Of a stretch of DNA of 17,767 nt, positions 7,070 through 15,056 are shown piece after piece (position 1 is the stretch's first letter; the number at the start of each line of letters is the position of its first letter). The translations under genes and the position numbers were made by a program. The stretch spans positions 1-17,767 of the forward strand of contig JAFGIA010000441.1 of NCBI GenBank assembly GCA_016929795.1. The letters run 5' to 3'. A model generated the notes under the pieces. It was not told the origin of the DNA and searched no databases. It saw only the letters and a program-made list of their open reading frames with translations. The stretch is from Anaerolineae bacterium (lineage in GTDB: Bacteria; Chloroflexota; Anaerolineae; JAAYZQ01).

Positions 7070-8104
7070 ATGAGCCTATGGATCATTGAGAAGGAGGGGC
7101 TGGCTGCCTTTGTCGCGCACTTGATGGGCGACTATCGAGTAGTCGGCCCGCTCTCCAAGGGCACCAAGTTTGCCTTCGGCGAGATCGAGGACCCGGCTGA
7201 GATGCGGTTGGACTATGATACGTCGATCCTGCCGCCGAAAAAGTATCTTCAGCCCCCCGAGGAGCGGATGATGACCTTCACGCGCACCGGCAAGCCGGTG
7301 GTCGAGACGGTCGTCGAGGCAGAGCCGACCGTGATTTTTGGCGTGCACACCTGCGACCTGCATGGCCTGTGCGTGCTCGACAAGGCGTTCAGCGAAGGGT
7401 ATCCCGACGCCCACTACCTGGCGCGGCGCGAGCAGGCGCGGATCGTGAGCGTCGAGTGTATGCAGCCCTGCGACGAGCACTCGTTCTGCAAGAGCATGGG
7501 CACGCTCACCGCCAGTGAAGGGTACGACCTGCACCTCACCGACCTCGGCGACGCCTACACCGTCGACGTCGGCACCGAAGCGGGCGCCAGCCTGCTCCAG
7601 GGTTTTGAAGGCGCGCGGCGGGCGGAAGAGGCCGATGTGCAACGCCTGAACAAGGCGCTGAGTAGCAAGTGGCCCCGCTTTTCCTACAAGCTCGATTTCG
7701 ACGTGGGCGAGCTCAAGGCGCTCATGCAGCGCTCCTACGACAGCCCTCTGTGGCAGTCGCTCGCCGACCGGTGCCTGGCGTGCGGCCAGTGTACCCTCGT
7801 CTGCCCCACCTGTTTCTGTTTCAACGTCTATGACGAGGTCGACCTCAGTTTGCAGGAGGGCGAGCGCTGGCGCCGTTGGGACTCGTGCCAGCTCGACGAG
7901 TTTGCGCGCGTCGCCGGCGGCGAGAATTTCCGCGAGCACCAGGCGGCGCGCCTGCGCCACCGCTTTATGCGCAAGGGCCGCTATCTGATCGAAAAGTACG
8001 ACGAGCTGGGGTGCACCGGCTGCGGCCGCTGTGCCCGGTCGTGCCTGGCCGATATTTCGCCGGTCGACGTGTTCAACGCGCTCAACCGGCCCGGTAGCTG
8101 TTAG
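7070..8104 (+). CDS. hydB: [NiFe] hydrogenase iron-sulfur subunit beta (sulfhydrogenase HydB type)
   Basis: A 344-residue cytosolic electron-transfer subunit. Two ferredoxin-type [4Fe-4S] motifs lie near the C-terminus: C235, C238, C241, C245 (CLACGQCTLVCP) and C315, C318, C321, C325 (CTGCGRCARSC). More cysteines at 130, 134 and 140 may bind another cluster. The N-terminal part (KEGLAAFVAHL and VIFGVHTCDLHGLCVLD) is typical of the HydB/AsrA family, shared by group 3b hydrogenase and anaerobic sulfite reductase. The start at 7070 follows AGGAGG with a five-base gap; the frame is open upstream but has no homology there. First gene of the operon; it would pass electrons between the small subunit and the flavin subunit. 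Confidence 0.9.
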   Translation: MSLWIIEKEGLAAFVAHLMGDYRVVGPLSKGTKFAFGEIEDPAEMRLDYDTSILPPKKYLQPPEERMMTFTRTGKPVVETVVEAEPTVIFGVHTCDLHGLCVLDKAFSEGYPDAHYLARREQARIVSVECMQPCDEHSFCKSMGTLTASEGYDLHLTDLGDAYTVDVGTEAGASLLQGFEGARRAEEADVQRLNKALSSKWPRFSYKLDFDVGELKALMQRSYDSPLWQSLADRCLACGQCTLVCPTCFCFNVYDEVDLSLQEGERWRRWDSCQLDEFARVAGGENFREHQAARLRHRFMRKGRYLIEKYDELGCTGCGRCARSCLADISPVDVFNALNRPGSC

Positions 8105-8117
8105 GAGGTCAGTGACG

Positions 8118-8954
8118 ATGACGATCGATCCGCAGCAATCTATCTACCTGCCGACGTTGGCTCGCCTGCAAAAGGTGGAGTCGATGACCGAGCTGGAAAA
8201 GCTCTTTTTGTTCGAGCTGCCCGATGGCCGCAGCCTGGGCAACGAGCCGGGGCAGTTCGTGGAGGTGTCGCTCTTTGGCATCGGCGAGGCGCCAATCTCG
8301 ATCAGCTCCTCGCCCAGCCGGAGCAATGGCTCCTTCGAGTTGTGCGTACGCCGCGCCGGCGATCTGACCAACGCCATGCACGCCCTCGAGCCCGGTGCCA
8401 CCCTCGGCATCCGCGGCCCCTTTGGCAACCCTTTCCCCATCGCGGCCATGAAGGGCAAGGATATTCTGTTCGCCGCCGGCGGCCTGGGGCTGGCGCCGCT
8501 CCGCTCGCTCATCAACGAGGTGCTCGACCAGCGCGGCTCGTTCGGGCGCGTGATCATTCTCTACGGCACCAAACGCCCGGCTGAAATCCTCTTCAAGGAC
8601 GAGCTGCTCGAATGGGCTGAGCGCGACGACGTCGAGTTCCACATGACGATTGACCGCGGCGACGATACCTGGCACGGTCACGTGGGGGTGATCACTACCC
8701 TTTTCCCCAAGATCTCGCTCAGCCCGCGCAACACTGTCGCTGCCACCTGCGGCCCGCCGGTCATGTACCGCTTTGTGCTCATGGAGCTGCTCGGCAAGGG
8801 CATCCCCGAGACACAGATCTACCTGTCGCTCGAGCGGCGCATGAAGTGCGGCGTCGGCAAGTGCGGCCACTGCCAGATCAATGGCCTCTACTGCTGCCAG
8901 GATGGCCCCGTATTCCGCTACAGCGACATCAAGGGATTGGAGGAAGCGCTCTAA
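8118..8954 (+). CDS. hydG: [NiFe] hydrogenase FAD/NAD(P)-binding subunit gamma (HydG type)
   Basis: A 278-residue ferredoxin-NADP reductase-like subunit, related to PyrK and AsrB. Visible parts: a flavin-binding barrel with the APISISSSPS stretch (residues 58-67), the pyridine-nucleotide domain with AAGGLGLAPLRSLI (119-132), and a C-terminal [2Fe-2S] motif with C244, C249, C252 and C259 or C260 (MKCGVGKCGHCQ). In group 3b hydrogenase this subunit exchanges electrons with NAD(P)(H). The start at 8118 has AGGAGG (8103-8108) upstream, 13 bp after hydB ends. The stop TAA shares one base with the hydD ATG. This gene is unrelated to the [FeFe] maturase that shares the symbol. Confidence 0.9.
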   Translation: MTIDPQQSIYLPTLARLQKVESMTELEKLFLFELPDGRSLGNEPGQFVEVSLFGIGEAPISISSSPSRSNGSFELCVRRAGDLTNAMHALEPGATLGIRGPFGNPFPIAAMKGKDILFAAGGLGLAPLRSLINEVLDQRGSFGRVIILYGTKRPAEILFKDELLEWAERDDVEFHMTIDRGDDTWHGHVGVITTLFPKISLSPRNTVAATCGPPVMYRFVLMELLGKGIPETQIYLSLERRMKCGVGKCGHCQINGLYCCQDGPVFRYSDIKGLEEAL

Positions 8955-9709
8955 TGGCCAACAATAAGCCGAAGGTTGCCTTTTTTGATTTTGCCTCGTG
9001 CGAGGGGTGCCAGCTCACCGTCGTCGATGCGCTCCAGACCCACCTGGAGTTGTTGGAAGCGGTGGAGATTGTCCAGTTTCGCGAGGCGATGACCGAAAGG
9101 GGCGAGGATTATCAGATCGCATTCGTCGAGGGCTCGTGCACCCGGGCGGAAGACGAAGAGCGCCTGAAAAAGATACGGGCACAGGCGGCTGTGGTGGTCG
9201 CCCTCGGTGCCTGCGCCCACACCGGCGGCATCAACGCCCTCAAGAACCTCCAGCCGTCCCTCCAGGACGTGCGCGAGTATGTGTATGGCGACAGGGCGGA
9301 ATGGTACAACACTTATCCCACGCGGCCCATCGACCAGGTGATCCAGGTCGATGCCTTTATCCCTGGCTGCCCCATCGACCGCTTTGAGTTCCTGGAGGTC
9401 GTCAAGCAGGTGCTGCTGGGCAAGACGCCGCACATCGCCGACTATCCACTGTGCGTCGAATGCAAGCTGAAGGAGAATGTGTGTCTCTTTGACAAGGGCG
9501 GTGTCTGCCTGGGGCCGATCACGCGCGCTGGCTGCGGCGCCATCTGCCCGACCTACGGTGACGGCTGCGAGGGGTGCAGGGGGCTCATCCCACACCCCCA
9601 CGAGAATGCCATGAAGGATGTGCTGGCCAAGGCCGGGCTGACGGTAGACGAGCTCCTGGCCCGCATGAATATGTTTAACGCCTTCGACCCGGCCCAACTC
9701 GGCGCCTGA
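8954..9709 (+). CDS. hydD: [NiFe] hydrogenase small subunit (HydD type)
   Basis: A 251-residue small subunit with three iron-sulfur clusters. The proximal cluster ligands are C16 and C19 (SCEGCQ), C87 (LGACAHTGG) and C139 (PGCPID). Eight more cysteines (C167, C170, C177, C185, C194, C198, C205, C208) supply the medial and distal [4Fe-4S] clusters. There is no twin-arginine signal peptide and no C-terminal membrane anchor, so it is a cytosolic group 3 type protein. It carries electrons from the NiFe site to HydB/HydG. Its start overlaps the hydG stop by one base, and a GGAGG lies inside hydG at 8938-8942. Confidence 0.94.
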   Translation: MANNKPKVAFFDFASCEGCQLTVVDALQTHLELLEAVEIVQFREAMTERGEDYQIAFVEGSCTRAEDEERLKKIRAQAAVVVALGACAHTGGINALKNLQPSLQDVREYVYGDRAEWYNTYPTRPIDQVIQVDAFIPGCPIDRFEFLEVVKQVLLGKTPHIADYPLCVECKLKENVCLFDKGGVCLGPITRAGCGAICPTYGDGCEGCRGLIPHPHENAMKDVLAKAGLTVDELLARMNMFNAFDPAQLGA

Positions 9710-9728
9710 GAGGAATGGAGATTGACCT

Positions 9729-11024
9729 ATGACGAACGTAGACATAAACGTCGACGTCCACCACGTGACCCGCGTCGAGGGCCATGGCAACATTGTGCTC
9801 GACGTCAAGAATGGTGAGATCAAAAAGCTGGAATGGCAGATCGTCGAGGCGCCGCGCTTTTTCGAGGCGATGCTGCGCGGCCGGCCCTACACGCAAGCGA
9901 GCCACATCACGTCGCGCATCTGCGGCATCTGCTCTGTGGGCCACGCCACCGCGTCGCTGCGCGCCACAGAGACCGCCCTCGGCGTCGAGATCTCGGAGCA
10001 GACTGAGCTGCTGCGCAAGCTCCTCTTCCACGGTGAGATGATCGACAGCCACGTGCTGCACGTTTATATGCTCGTCGCGCCCGACTTTTTCGGCGCCGGC
10101 AGCGTGCTGCCGCTGGCGGCGTCCCATCCGGAGGTGGTGCTGCGCGCGCTCCGCATCAAAAAGCTGGCGGGCGATATCTGCGCCGTCGTCGCCGGGCGCC
10201 ATACTCACCCCATCGCCATGACCGTCGGGGGCTTTACTCACCTGCCCACCGAAAAAGAGCTGCTGGCCATGCGCGAGCGCTTTGTCGCCGCCCGCGACGA
10301 CATGGACGAGACGATCGCGTTGCTCAAGACGCTGCCCTGGCCCGCTTTCGAGCGCGAGACGGAGTATGTCTCGCTTCAGAAGGACGAAGAGTACGCCTTT
10401 ATCGATGGCCGTGTGGCCACCACCGATGGCTTTACCTACGACCTGGCCGACTATCGCCAGGTGACCAATGAGTTCATGGTACCCTTCTCGACGGCCAAAC
10501 ATGCCAAGCACAACCGCGACAGTTACATGGTCGGTGCACTGGCGAGGTTCAATAACAACTATACCCAGCTCCACCCGCGCGCCAAGGCGGCGGCCGCAGA
10601 GTTGGGCATGAAGCCGCTGGTGACTAATCCATTTTTGAATAGTGCGGCGCAGGCGATCGAGATGGTCCACTGTGTCGAAGATGCCATCGAGATCATTGAC
10701 AAGCTGGTCGACCGCGGCCTCAGAGAGGAGCCGCTCTACCGCTTTGAGGGCAAGGGCGGCGAGGGTGTCGGCTCGGCCGACGTGCCACGCGGCATCCTTT
10801 TTCACAACTATGTGATCGACGACGGAGGCCTGATCCAGGGCGCCAACTGCATCATCCCGACCAACCAGAACCACGGCAACATCCAGAAGGATTTTGAAGC
10901 GTTGGTGCCCCAGATCCTCGACAGGCCGCAGGATGAGATCCGGCAGATGCTCGAGATGCTGGTGCGTGCCTACGACCCGTGTATCTCGTGCTCGACGCAC
11001 CTGTTGAGCGTCGAGTTCGTCTAG
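9729..11024 (+). CDS. hydA: [NiFe] hydrogenase large (catalytic) subunit (HydA type)
   Basis: A 431-residue large subunit that binds the NiFe active site. The N-terminal motif is RVEGHG (15-20) and RICGIC with nickel ligands C65 and C68; the C-terminal motif is DPCISCSTH with C418 and C421. The tail after His424 is LLSVEFV, seven residues that would be removed by the maturation protease after nickel insertion. The DPCxxCxxH ending and the gene order with HydB, HydG and HydD fit group 3b (sulfhydrogenase) rather than the Mvh or Hox types, though full phylogeny would decide. It oxidises or evolves H2 in the cytosol. hydA starts 19 bp after hydD ends. Confidence 0.96.
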   Translation: MTNVDINVDVHHVTRVEGHGNIVLDVKNGEIKKLEWQIVEAPRFFEAMLRGRPYTQASHITSRICGICSVGHATASLRATETALGVEISEQTELLRKLLFHGEMIDSHVLHVYMLVAPDFFGAGSVLPLAASHPEVVLRALRIKKLAGDICAVVAGRHTHPIAMTVGGFTHLPTEKELLAMRERFVAARDDMDETIALLKTLPWPAFERETEYVSLQKDEEYAFIDGRVATTDGFTYDLADYRQVTNEFMVPFSTAKHAKHNRDSYMVGALARFNNNYTQLHPRAKAAAAELGMKPLVTNPFLNSAAQAIEMVHCVEDAIEIIDKLVDRGLREEPLYRFEGKGGEGVGSADVPRGILFHNYVIDDGGLIQGANCIIPTNQNHGNIQKDFEALVPQILDRPQDEIRQMLEMLVRAYDPCISCSTHLLSVEFV

Positions 11025-11041
11025 TACTGCGCCAGGCTGAA

Positions 11042-11539
11042 ATGGTGGTCATGGTGAGCGAAGCGAAGCAATCTCCGCCTCCGCTGGCGGCGCCCGTTCT
11101 CGTCGTCGGCCTGGGCAACCCGCTGCGCGGCGACGACGGTGTGGGGGTGCGTGCGGCAGCTCTGCTGGCCGGGGAGGATCTGCCGCCCGGCGTCGAGGTC
11201 GTCGACGGGGGCACCCATGGCCTGGGCCTGGTCCCGCTGCTGCAGGGGCGGCGCAGGGCGGTCTTTATCGACGCCGCGTGCGCCGGCCGGCAGCCAGGTG
11301 AAGTGACTCGCCTGGCGCTCGACCAGGTGCACCTGGGGGGAGAGGAGATGCGGTTGTCGATCCACGAGGCCGGGCTGCGCGACGTGCTGCTGCTGGCCCG
11401 GGCCCTGGGCATTCTGCCGCCTGAGGTCGTTATCCTGGCTGTGGAGCCAGCGCGAGTCGAGTGGGATGCGGGGTTGAGCCCGGCCGTCGAGTCGGCGCTG
11501 CCCGCCCTGCTGTCGGCCGCCCGCCGGGAGCTGGCATGA
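11042..11539 (+). CDS. Hydrogenase maturation endopeptidase (HycI/HyaD family)
   Basis: A 165-residue protease that cleaves the C-terminal tail of the large subunit. It shows the family core VLVVGLGNPLRGDDGVG (19-35), FIDAAC with D77 and SIHEAGL with H108; D32, D77 and H108 correspond to the nickel-sensing triad of HybD-like enzymes. It would act on HydA just upstream. The start is uncertain: ATGs at 11042 and 11051 are both possible, and neither has a strong ribosome binding site; the family core begins near residue 18. The first 16 or so codons read through a GAGCGAAGCGAAGC repeat, so the N-terminus may be partly repeat-derived. Confidence 0.9.
   Translation: MVVMVSEAKQSPPPLAAPVLVVGLGNPLRGDDGVGVRAAALLAGEDLPPGVEVVDGGTHGLGLVPLLQGRRRAVFIDAACAGRQPGEVTRLALDQVHLGGEEMRLSIHEAGLRDVLLLARALGILPPEVVILAVEPARVEWDAGLSPAVESALPALLSAARRELA
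11047..11077. repeat. Likely dispersed GAGCGAAGCGAAGC-type repeat at the protease start
   Basis: The stretch TGGTCATGGTGAGCGAAGCG, continuing AAGCAATCTCC, resembles a common MAG-wide intergenic repeat read as 'SEAKQS' on one strand and 'DCFASL.MT' on the other. It begins like the element at 11573 (ATGGYGAGCGAAG). Whether the two are copies of one family needs a genome-wide search. Confidence 0.45.
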
Positions 11540-11572
11540 ACGGACAAATCATGATCGAGCCCCAAGCCTGTG

Positions 11573-11655
11573 ATGGCGAGCGAAGGCGCTTCTGCCGAAG
11601 CGAGGCCCTCCCCACCTTGCGCCAAGGCGGAGGGGCTGCTTCTCGCGCTGGCCAT
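11573..11655. repeat. Imperfect palindromic element between the protease and response regulator
   Basis: The ends are near inverted copies: ATGGCGAGCG at 11573 and GCGCTGGCCAT ending at 11655. In the middle is a strong hairpin with a stem CCTTG (11615-11619) / CAAGG (11623-11627) around a CGC loop, extended by CCCTCCCC and GGAGGGG flanks (about 11606-11635). It has no T-run. It could be a repeat, a weak attenuator, or both, separating the hydrogenase operon from the signalling genes. Confidence 0.6.
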
Positions 11656-11695
11656 GTCTTGCAATCGAGCCCTGCGCTCGGAGGAGGAAGGAAAA

Positions 11696-12094
11696 ATGCC
11701 GAACAAGATCCTGATCATTGACGATGATCCCGATCTCACCGAAGTGATGCGCCTCACCCTGGAGTCAAAGGGCTACGAGGTGTTTAGCGCGGCCGGTGGC
11801 GGCGAGGGCCTGGAAAAGGTCGTCGAGATCGAGCCCGACCTGATCATCCTCGACGTCATGATGGACTCTACCACCGAGGGCTTTCAGGTCTCGCTCCAGT
11901 TGCGCAGTCCCGAGCCCGACTCCAGGTATGCCGCCTACCGCGACATCCCGATCCTGATGCTTACCGCGCTCCACTCTACCACGCCGCTCCGCTTCAAGCC
12001 TGACGATGACTATCTCCCTGTGGACGACTTTGTCGAGAAACCGCTGGAGCCAGGCGCACTCGTGGAAAAGGTGGAAAAGCTGCTGGCGAGGTAG
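11696..12094 (+). CDS. Single-domain response regulator (CheY-like), first of two
   Basis: A 132-residue receiver domain with no output domain. Acidic pocket DDD (residues 9-12), phosphoacceptor D53 in LIILDVMMD, T90 in MLTA and the conserved lysine K115 in FVEKP are all present. Between the beta4 and beta5 strands it has FKPDDDYLPVDDF, unlike the usual 'GADDYLxKPF' arrangement. Such proteins act by protein-protein contact or as phosphate relays. The start at 11696 has AGGAGG (11682-11687) upstream; the frame is open back to 11570 but runs through the palindromic element. The histidine kinase begins 13 bp after it. Confidence 0.92.
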   Translation: MPNKILIIDDDPDLTEVMRLTLESKGYEVFSAAGGGEGLEKVVEIEPDLIILDVMMDSTTEGFQVSLQLRSPEPDSRYAAYRDIPILMLTALHSTTPLRFKPDDDYLPVDDFVEKPLEPGALVEKVEKLLAR

Positions 12095-12107
12095 AGATCG
12101 AGATCCC

Positions 12108-13961
12108 ATGGAACGTTACGGCGCCGGGCTGCTGAAAACGCCCGTCGAGGAAGAGCTTGTGGGGCGCGTCGCGTGGCAGATCCAGTTGCGCTGGGTGGCC
12201 GCGGCCGGCGTGCTCGTCGCGGCCTGGGTGGCCATCCCCTTCCTTCCGATCTCGATCCCCCTTTCACCGCTGGTGGCCATTGGCCTATCGATCCTGGTCT
12301 ACAACACGCTGTTCCATCTCTACCTCCGTCGCTTGCAGCGTGCCGAGATCTCGGATGCTGCCACCTTCCGGCGCTTTGCCACCGTGCAGACGGCGGTCGA
12401 CTGGCTGGCCATGATCCTGCTGGTTCACTTTTCAGGCGGCCTGGAGAGCCCGATTATCTTTTACTTTATCTTTCACCTGATCATCGCCTCCATCCTCCTT
12501 TCGCCGCGCGTCTCGTATCTCTTTGCCGGCCTCGCCGCGCTGGCCGTGGGCGTCCTGGGACTGTTCGAGTACGCGGACCTCTTGCCTCATGTACCGTTAG
12601 GCTTTTTTCCTGCCGGCCTCTACCAGGATCCGCTCTATGTGTCGAGCGTTCTCTTTTTTTTCACCACGACGCTTCTGATCTCGGTCTATCTTGCCACCTC
12701 CGTCACCATCAACCTCCGCCAGAAGGACGAGGAGCTGCTCCGTTTGCAGGCGCAGTTGGCGGGGGCCTATGGGCGGTTGCAGACGCTTTACGAGGTGACA
12801 CGCACCGCCGGCGCTACCCTCAACCTCGACGAGGTACTGAACCTGATCGCGCGCAGCGCCGCCGAGGCGATGCACGCCCGGGCGTGTACCATCCGCCTGC
12901 TCGACGAAAGCGGGCGGGTCGTCGAAACCGTCGCTGCCTACGGGCTGAGTGAGCAGTATCTGCTCAAGGGCACCGTCGACGTCGAGCGCAGTCAGATCAC
13001 GCGCCAGGCGCTGTCGGGCCGGCCGGCCATCATCGCCGACGTGTCGCGTGACGAGCGCCTTCAGTACCCGGCCGAGGCGCAGGCGGAGGGCATTGCCTCG
13101 CTGCTGTGCGTCCCCCTCTTTATCCGTGACAAGGCCGAGGGCACGATCTGCGTCTACAGCGACGAGCGCGACCGTTTTGCCGAGAGCGACGCCGAGTTTC
13201 TCTCTACCCTGGCGGGCGAGGGCGCTACCGCGATCGTCAACGCGCGGGCCTACCAGGCACTGGAGATGGCCGATCGGGCCAAGTCGGACTTTGTGCGGAT
13301 GGTCACTCACGAGCTCCGCTCGCCCCTCGCTGCGGTGCAGAGCATGTTGCGCTTGATCCAACAGGGATACGTCGGGCCGCTCACGTCGCGACAGGAGGAT
13401 ATGATCCAGCGCTCGCAGCGGCGCATCGCCTTTCTTCTCACCCTCGTCGGGGACTTGCTCGAGCTGGCGGCCGGCAAGATGGAGCGCCTGCGCGGCGAGA
13501 GGCAACCCCTGGTCGTCAACGATGTCGTGCAGCGGGTCGTCGATCTGATGCAGGCGCGGGCTGCCGAAAAGCACCTCGCTTTTCAGGTGGAGGTTGACGA
13601 GGCGCCGCTACCGCTCGTCGGCGTCGAAGAGGGGATCGAGCGTGTGTATATGAATCTGATCGGCAATGCAATCAAGTACACGCCCGACGGCGGCCATGTC
13701 CGGGTGCGTGTGTGGGGCGACGGTGACCAGATCCACTCTGTTGTGTCGGATAGCGGCATCGGCATCCCGGAGGAGGCGTTGCCGCTTTTGTTCGATGAAT
13801 TCTACCGTGCCCCTAATGCGCGGGCGATCGAGATGGAGGGCACCGGGCTGGGGCTCGCCATTGTGAAGGACGTGGTCGAGCAGCACAATGGCCAGGTGAG
13901 TGTCGAGAGCGTGGTGGGAGAGGGCACCACCTTTTCCGTGCTCCTGCCACGCCAGGTGTAG
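12108..13961 (+). CDS. Membrane sensor histidine kinase with GAF domain
   Basis: A 617-residue kinase. The N-terminal part has about six hydrophobic helices (approximately 28-46, 53-72, 92-108, 116-134, 136-155 and 180-200), then a coiled-coil-prone linker (205-230), a GAF domain (238-385), the phosphoacceptor H401 in FVRMVTHELRSPLA, N-box NLIGNAIKY (516-524), DSGIGIP (548-554) and GTGLGL (578-583). It probably phosphorylates the adjacent receiver. The GAF domain could bind a small molecule or sense redox state, but cysteines are few, so a haem or Fe-S role is not suggested. Only two bases of the start region overlap; the ATG at 12108 gives the canonical start. The kinase sits between hydrogenase and hypC genes on the same strand. 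Confidence 0.92.
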   Translation: MERYGAGLLKTPVEEELVGRVAWQIQLRWVAAAGVLVAAWVAIPFLPISIPLSPLVAIGLSILVYNTLFHLYLRRLQRAEISDAATFRRFATVQTAVDWLAMILLVHFSGGLESPIIFYFIFHLIIASILLSPRVSYLFAGLAALAVGVLGLFEYADLLPHVPLGFFPAGLYQDPLYVSSVLFFFTTTLLISVYLATSVTINLRQKDEELLRLQAQLAGAYGRLQTLYEVTRTAGATLNLDEVLNLIARSAAEAMHARACTIRLLDESGRVVETVAAYGLSEQYLLKGTVDVERSQITRQALSGRPAIIADVSRDERLQYPAEAQAEGIASLLCVPLFIRDKAEGTICVYSDERDRFAESDAEFLSTLAGEGATAIVNARAYQALEMADRAKSDFVRMVTHELRSPLAAVQSMLRLIQQGYVGPLTSRQEDMIQRSQRRIAFLLTLVGDLLELAAGKMERLRGERQPLVVNDVVQRVVDLMQARAAEKHLAFQVEVDEAPLPLVGVEEGIERVYMNLIGNAIKYTPDGGHVRVRVWGDGDQIHSVVSDSGIGIPEEALPLLFDEFYRAPNARAIEMEGTGLGLAIVKDVVEQHNGQVSVESVVGEGTTFSVLLPRQV

Positions 13962-13987
13962 CGCCTGCGCTGGCCTGGAAAGGTGAG

Positions 13988-14464
13988 ATGGCGAACAAGA
14001 TCAAGATCGGGGGCATTATCGAAAAGCGGGACCTGGCGCGAATCGGGATCATGTCGATCCCCGATCGGCCTGGCGTGGCGGGTGCGATTTTCGACGCGCT
14101 GGGCGAAAGAGGGATCAACTGCCCCTTTATCGTGCACACGATTGACTTGAACCAACTGGACAATATTGTCATCTGTGTGCCGCGCCACTGCCTGCTGGCG
14201 GCGGTGCGGGCACTCGATCCGGTGAAAGAAGAGATTGGGGCCAGGGAAGTTGTGTACGATCAGGACGTGGGGATGGTGTCCATCTTTGGACCCCATTTTG
14301 CCGAGCGTGCCGGTGTGGCGGGTGCCATGTTCTCCGCCCTCGGCGGGGCAGGGATCAACATCCTGGCCATCAGCACGTCCATTTCGAGCCTGTGCTGCAT
14401 CGTCGACGCGGCAGATATGGACGCGGCGGTCCAGGCGCTGAAAGCAGCATTCGATCTGCCATGA
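13988..14464 (+). CDS. Stand-alone tandem ACT-domain protein (aspartokinase regulatory-domain-like)
   Basis: A 158-residue protein made of two ACT repeats: residues about 17-80 (RIGIMSIPDRPGVAGAIFDA) and about 93-158 (VGMVSIFGPHFAERAGVAGA, then INILAISTSISSLCCIVDA, LKAAFDL). The layout closely follows the C-terminal ACT pair of aspartate kinase, including the ISTS turn, but no kinase domain precedes it. ACT domains usually bind amino acids or other small ligands and dimerise. Here it lies between a histidine kinase and a second receiver, 27 bp and 35 bp away, which suggests a ligand-sensing adaptor, but this is inference. A Shine-Dalgarno-like AAGGTG lies just upstream of the ATG. Confidence 0.85.
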   Translation: MANKIKIGGIIEKRDLARIGIMSIPDRPGVAGAIFDALGERGINCPFIVHTIDLNQLDNIVICVPRHCLLAAVRALDPVKEEIGAREVVYDQDVGMVSIFGPHFAERAGVAGAMFSALGGAGINILAISTSISSLCCIVDAADMDAAVQALKAAFDLP

Positions 14465-14499
14465 GGCAGCGATCACAACTTGACAAGGAGTGAGAATTT

Positions 14500-14934
14500 A
14501 TGTCTGAGGAAACACAGCACATTCTGGTGATCGACGACGACGTCCAGTTGGTGGACAGCGTTCAAATCTTGCTCGAGAGTGTCGGCTATCGCGTGTCGCA
14601 TGCGTACAGAGCGGAGGAGGGGGTAGAAGTGGCGCGCGAGGCCCGGCCCGACCTGATTCTCCTCGACATCATGTTCGCCGGCCCGCCGGGCCCCGACGGC
14701 GTCGAAATGTCGCGCCGCCTCCACCAGGACCCGGATCTGTCGGACATCCCGGTGATCATCCTGTCCGGAGTCAAAAAGGTGCTCGACATGCCGATCACCC
14801 TCGAGCCCGACGAGGACTATATGCCGGTTCAGGCTTTTCTCGAAAAACCATTCAAGCCTGCCGAGCTCCTGACCGCCATCGAAAAAGTCATTGGCCCCCG
14901 GCCCTGGCCGCCGCGCCCGCCAGCCAGTTCGTAG
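14500..14934 (+). CDS. Single-domain response regulator (CheY-like), second of two
   Basis: A 144-residue receiver-only protein. D56 (LILLDIMF) is the phosphoacceptor; DDD at 12-14 forms the acidic pocket; S89 replaces the usual Thr in IILSG; K116 lies in FLEKPF. The segment LEPDEDYMPVQAF before the lysine matches FKPDDDYLPVDDF of the first regulator. The last dozen residues are proline-rich. A strong AAGGAG (14485-14490) sits nine bases before the ATG. It ends the signalling block; the next gene is hypC after a hairpin-rich gap. Confidence 0.92.
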   Translation: MSEETQHILVIDDDVQLVDSVQILLESVGYRVSHAYRAEEGVEVAREARPDLILLDIMFAGPPGPDGVEMSRRLHQDPDLSDIPVIILSGVKKVLDMPITLEPDEDYMPVQAFLEKPFKPAELLTAIEKVIGPRPWPPRPPASS

Positions 14935-15005
14935 GGGTGGCTTGGGCCGTGAATCTGCGGCGTAAACAACTATGGCTGGGGGCCCTGGCTGGGCCGACTA
15001 TCTAG

Positions 15006-15056
15006 AGGGGAACACGCCTGACAGGTCTCCCAAGACCTGTCAGGTGCGCGTCCCCT
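15006..15056. repeat. Long palindrome CCTGACAGGTCT-N4-AGACCTGTCAGG
   Basis: A perfect 12-bp stem: CCTGACAGGTCT (15017-15028), loop CCCA, AGACCTGTCAGG (15033-15044). AGGGGA (15006-15011) and TCCCCT (15051-15056) can add outer pairs. The CTGACAGGTCT core is, to my knowledge, a widespread dispersed repeat in Chloroflexota genomes. There is no T-run, so intrinsic termination is doubtful. Confidence 0.85.

Noticed and set aside
9675..11000. A 441-codon open frame on the minus strand opposite hydA
   Set aside because: Antisense to the large subunit, which has all nickel ligand motifs; the antisense peptide has no recognisable feature.
14480..14485. TTGACA before the second response regulator as a -35 box
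   Set aside because: It overlaps the ribosome binding region, and no -10 at a proper distance precedes the ATG at 14500.
15017..15044. Intrinsic terminator after the signalling block
   Set aside because: The stem is strong, but no T-run follows on either strand; a dispersed palindromic repeat explains it better. It could still slow transcription.
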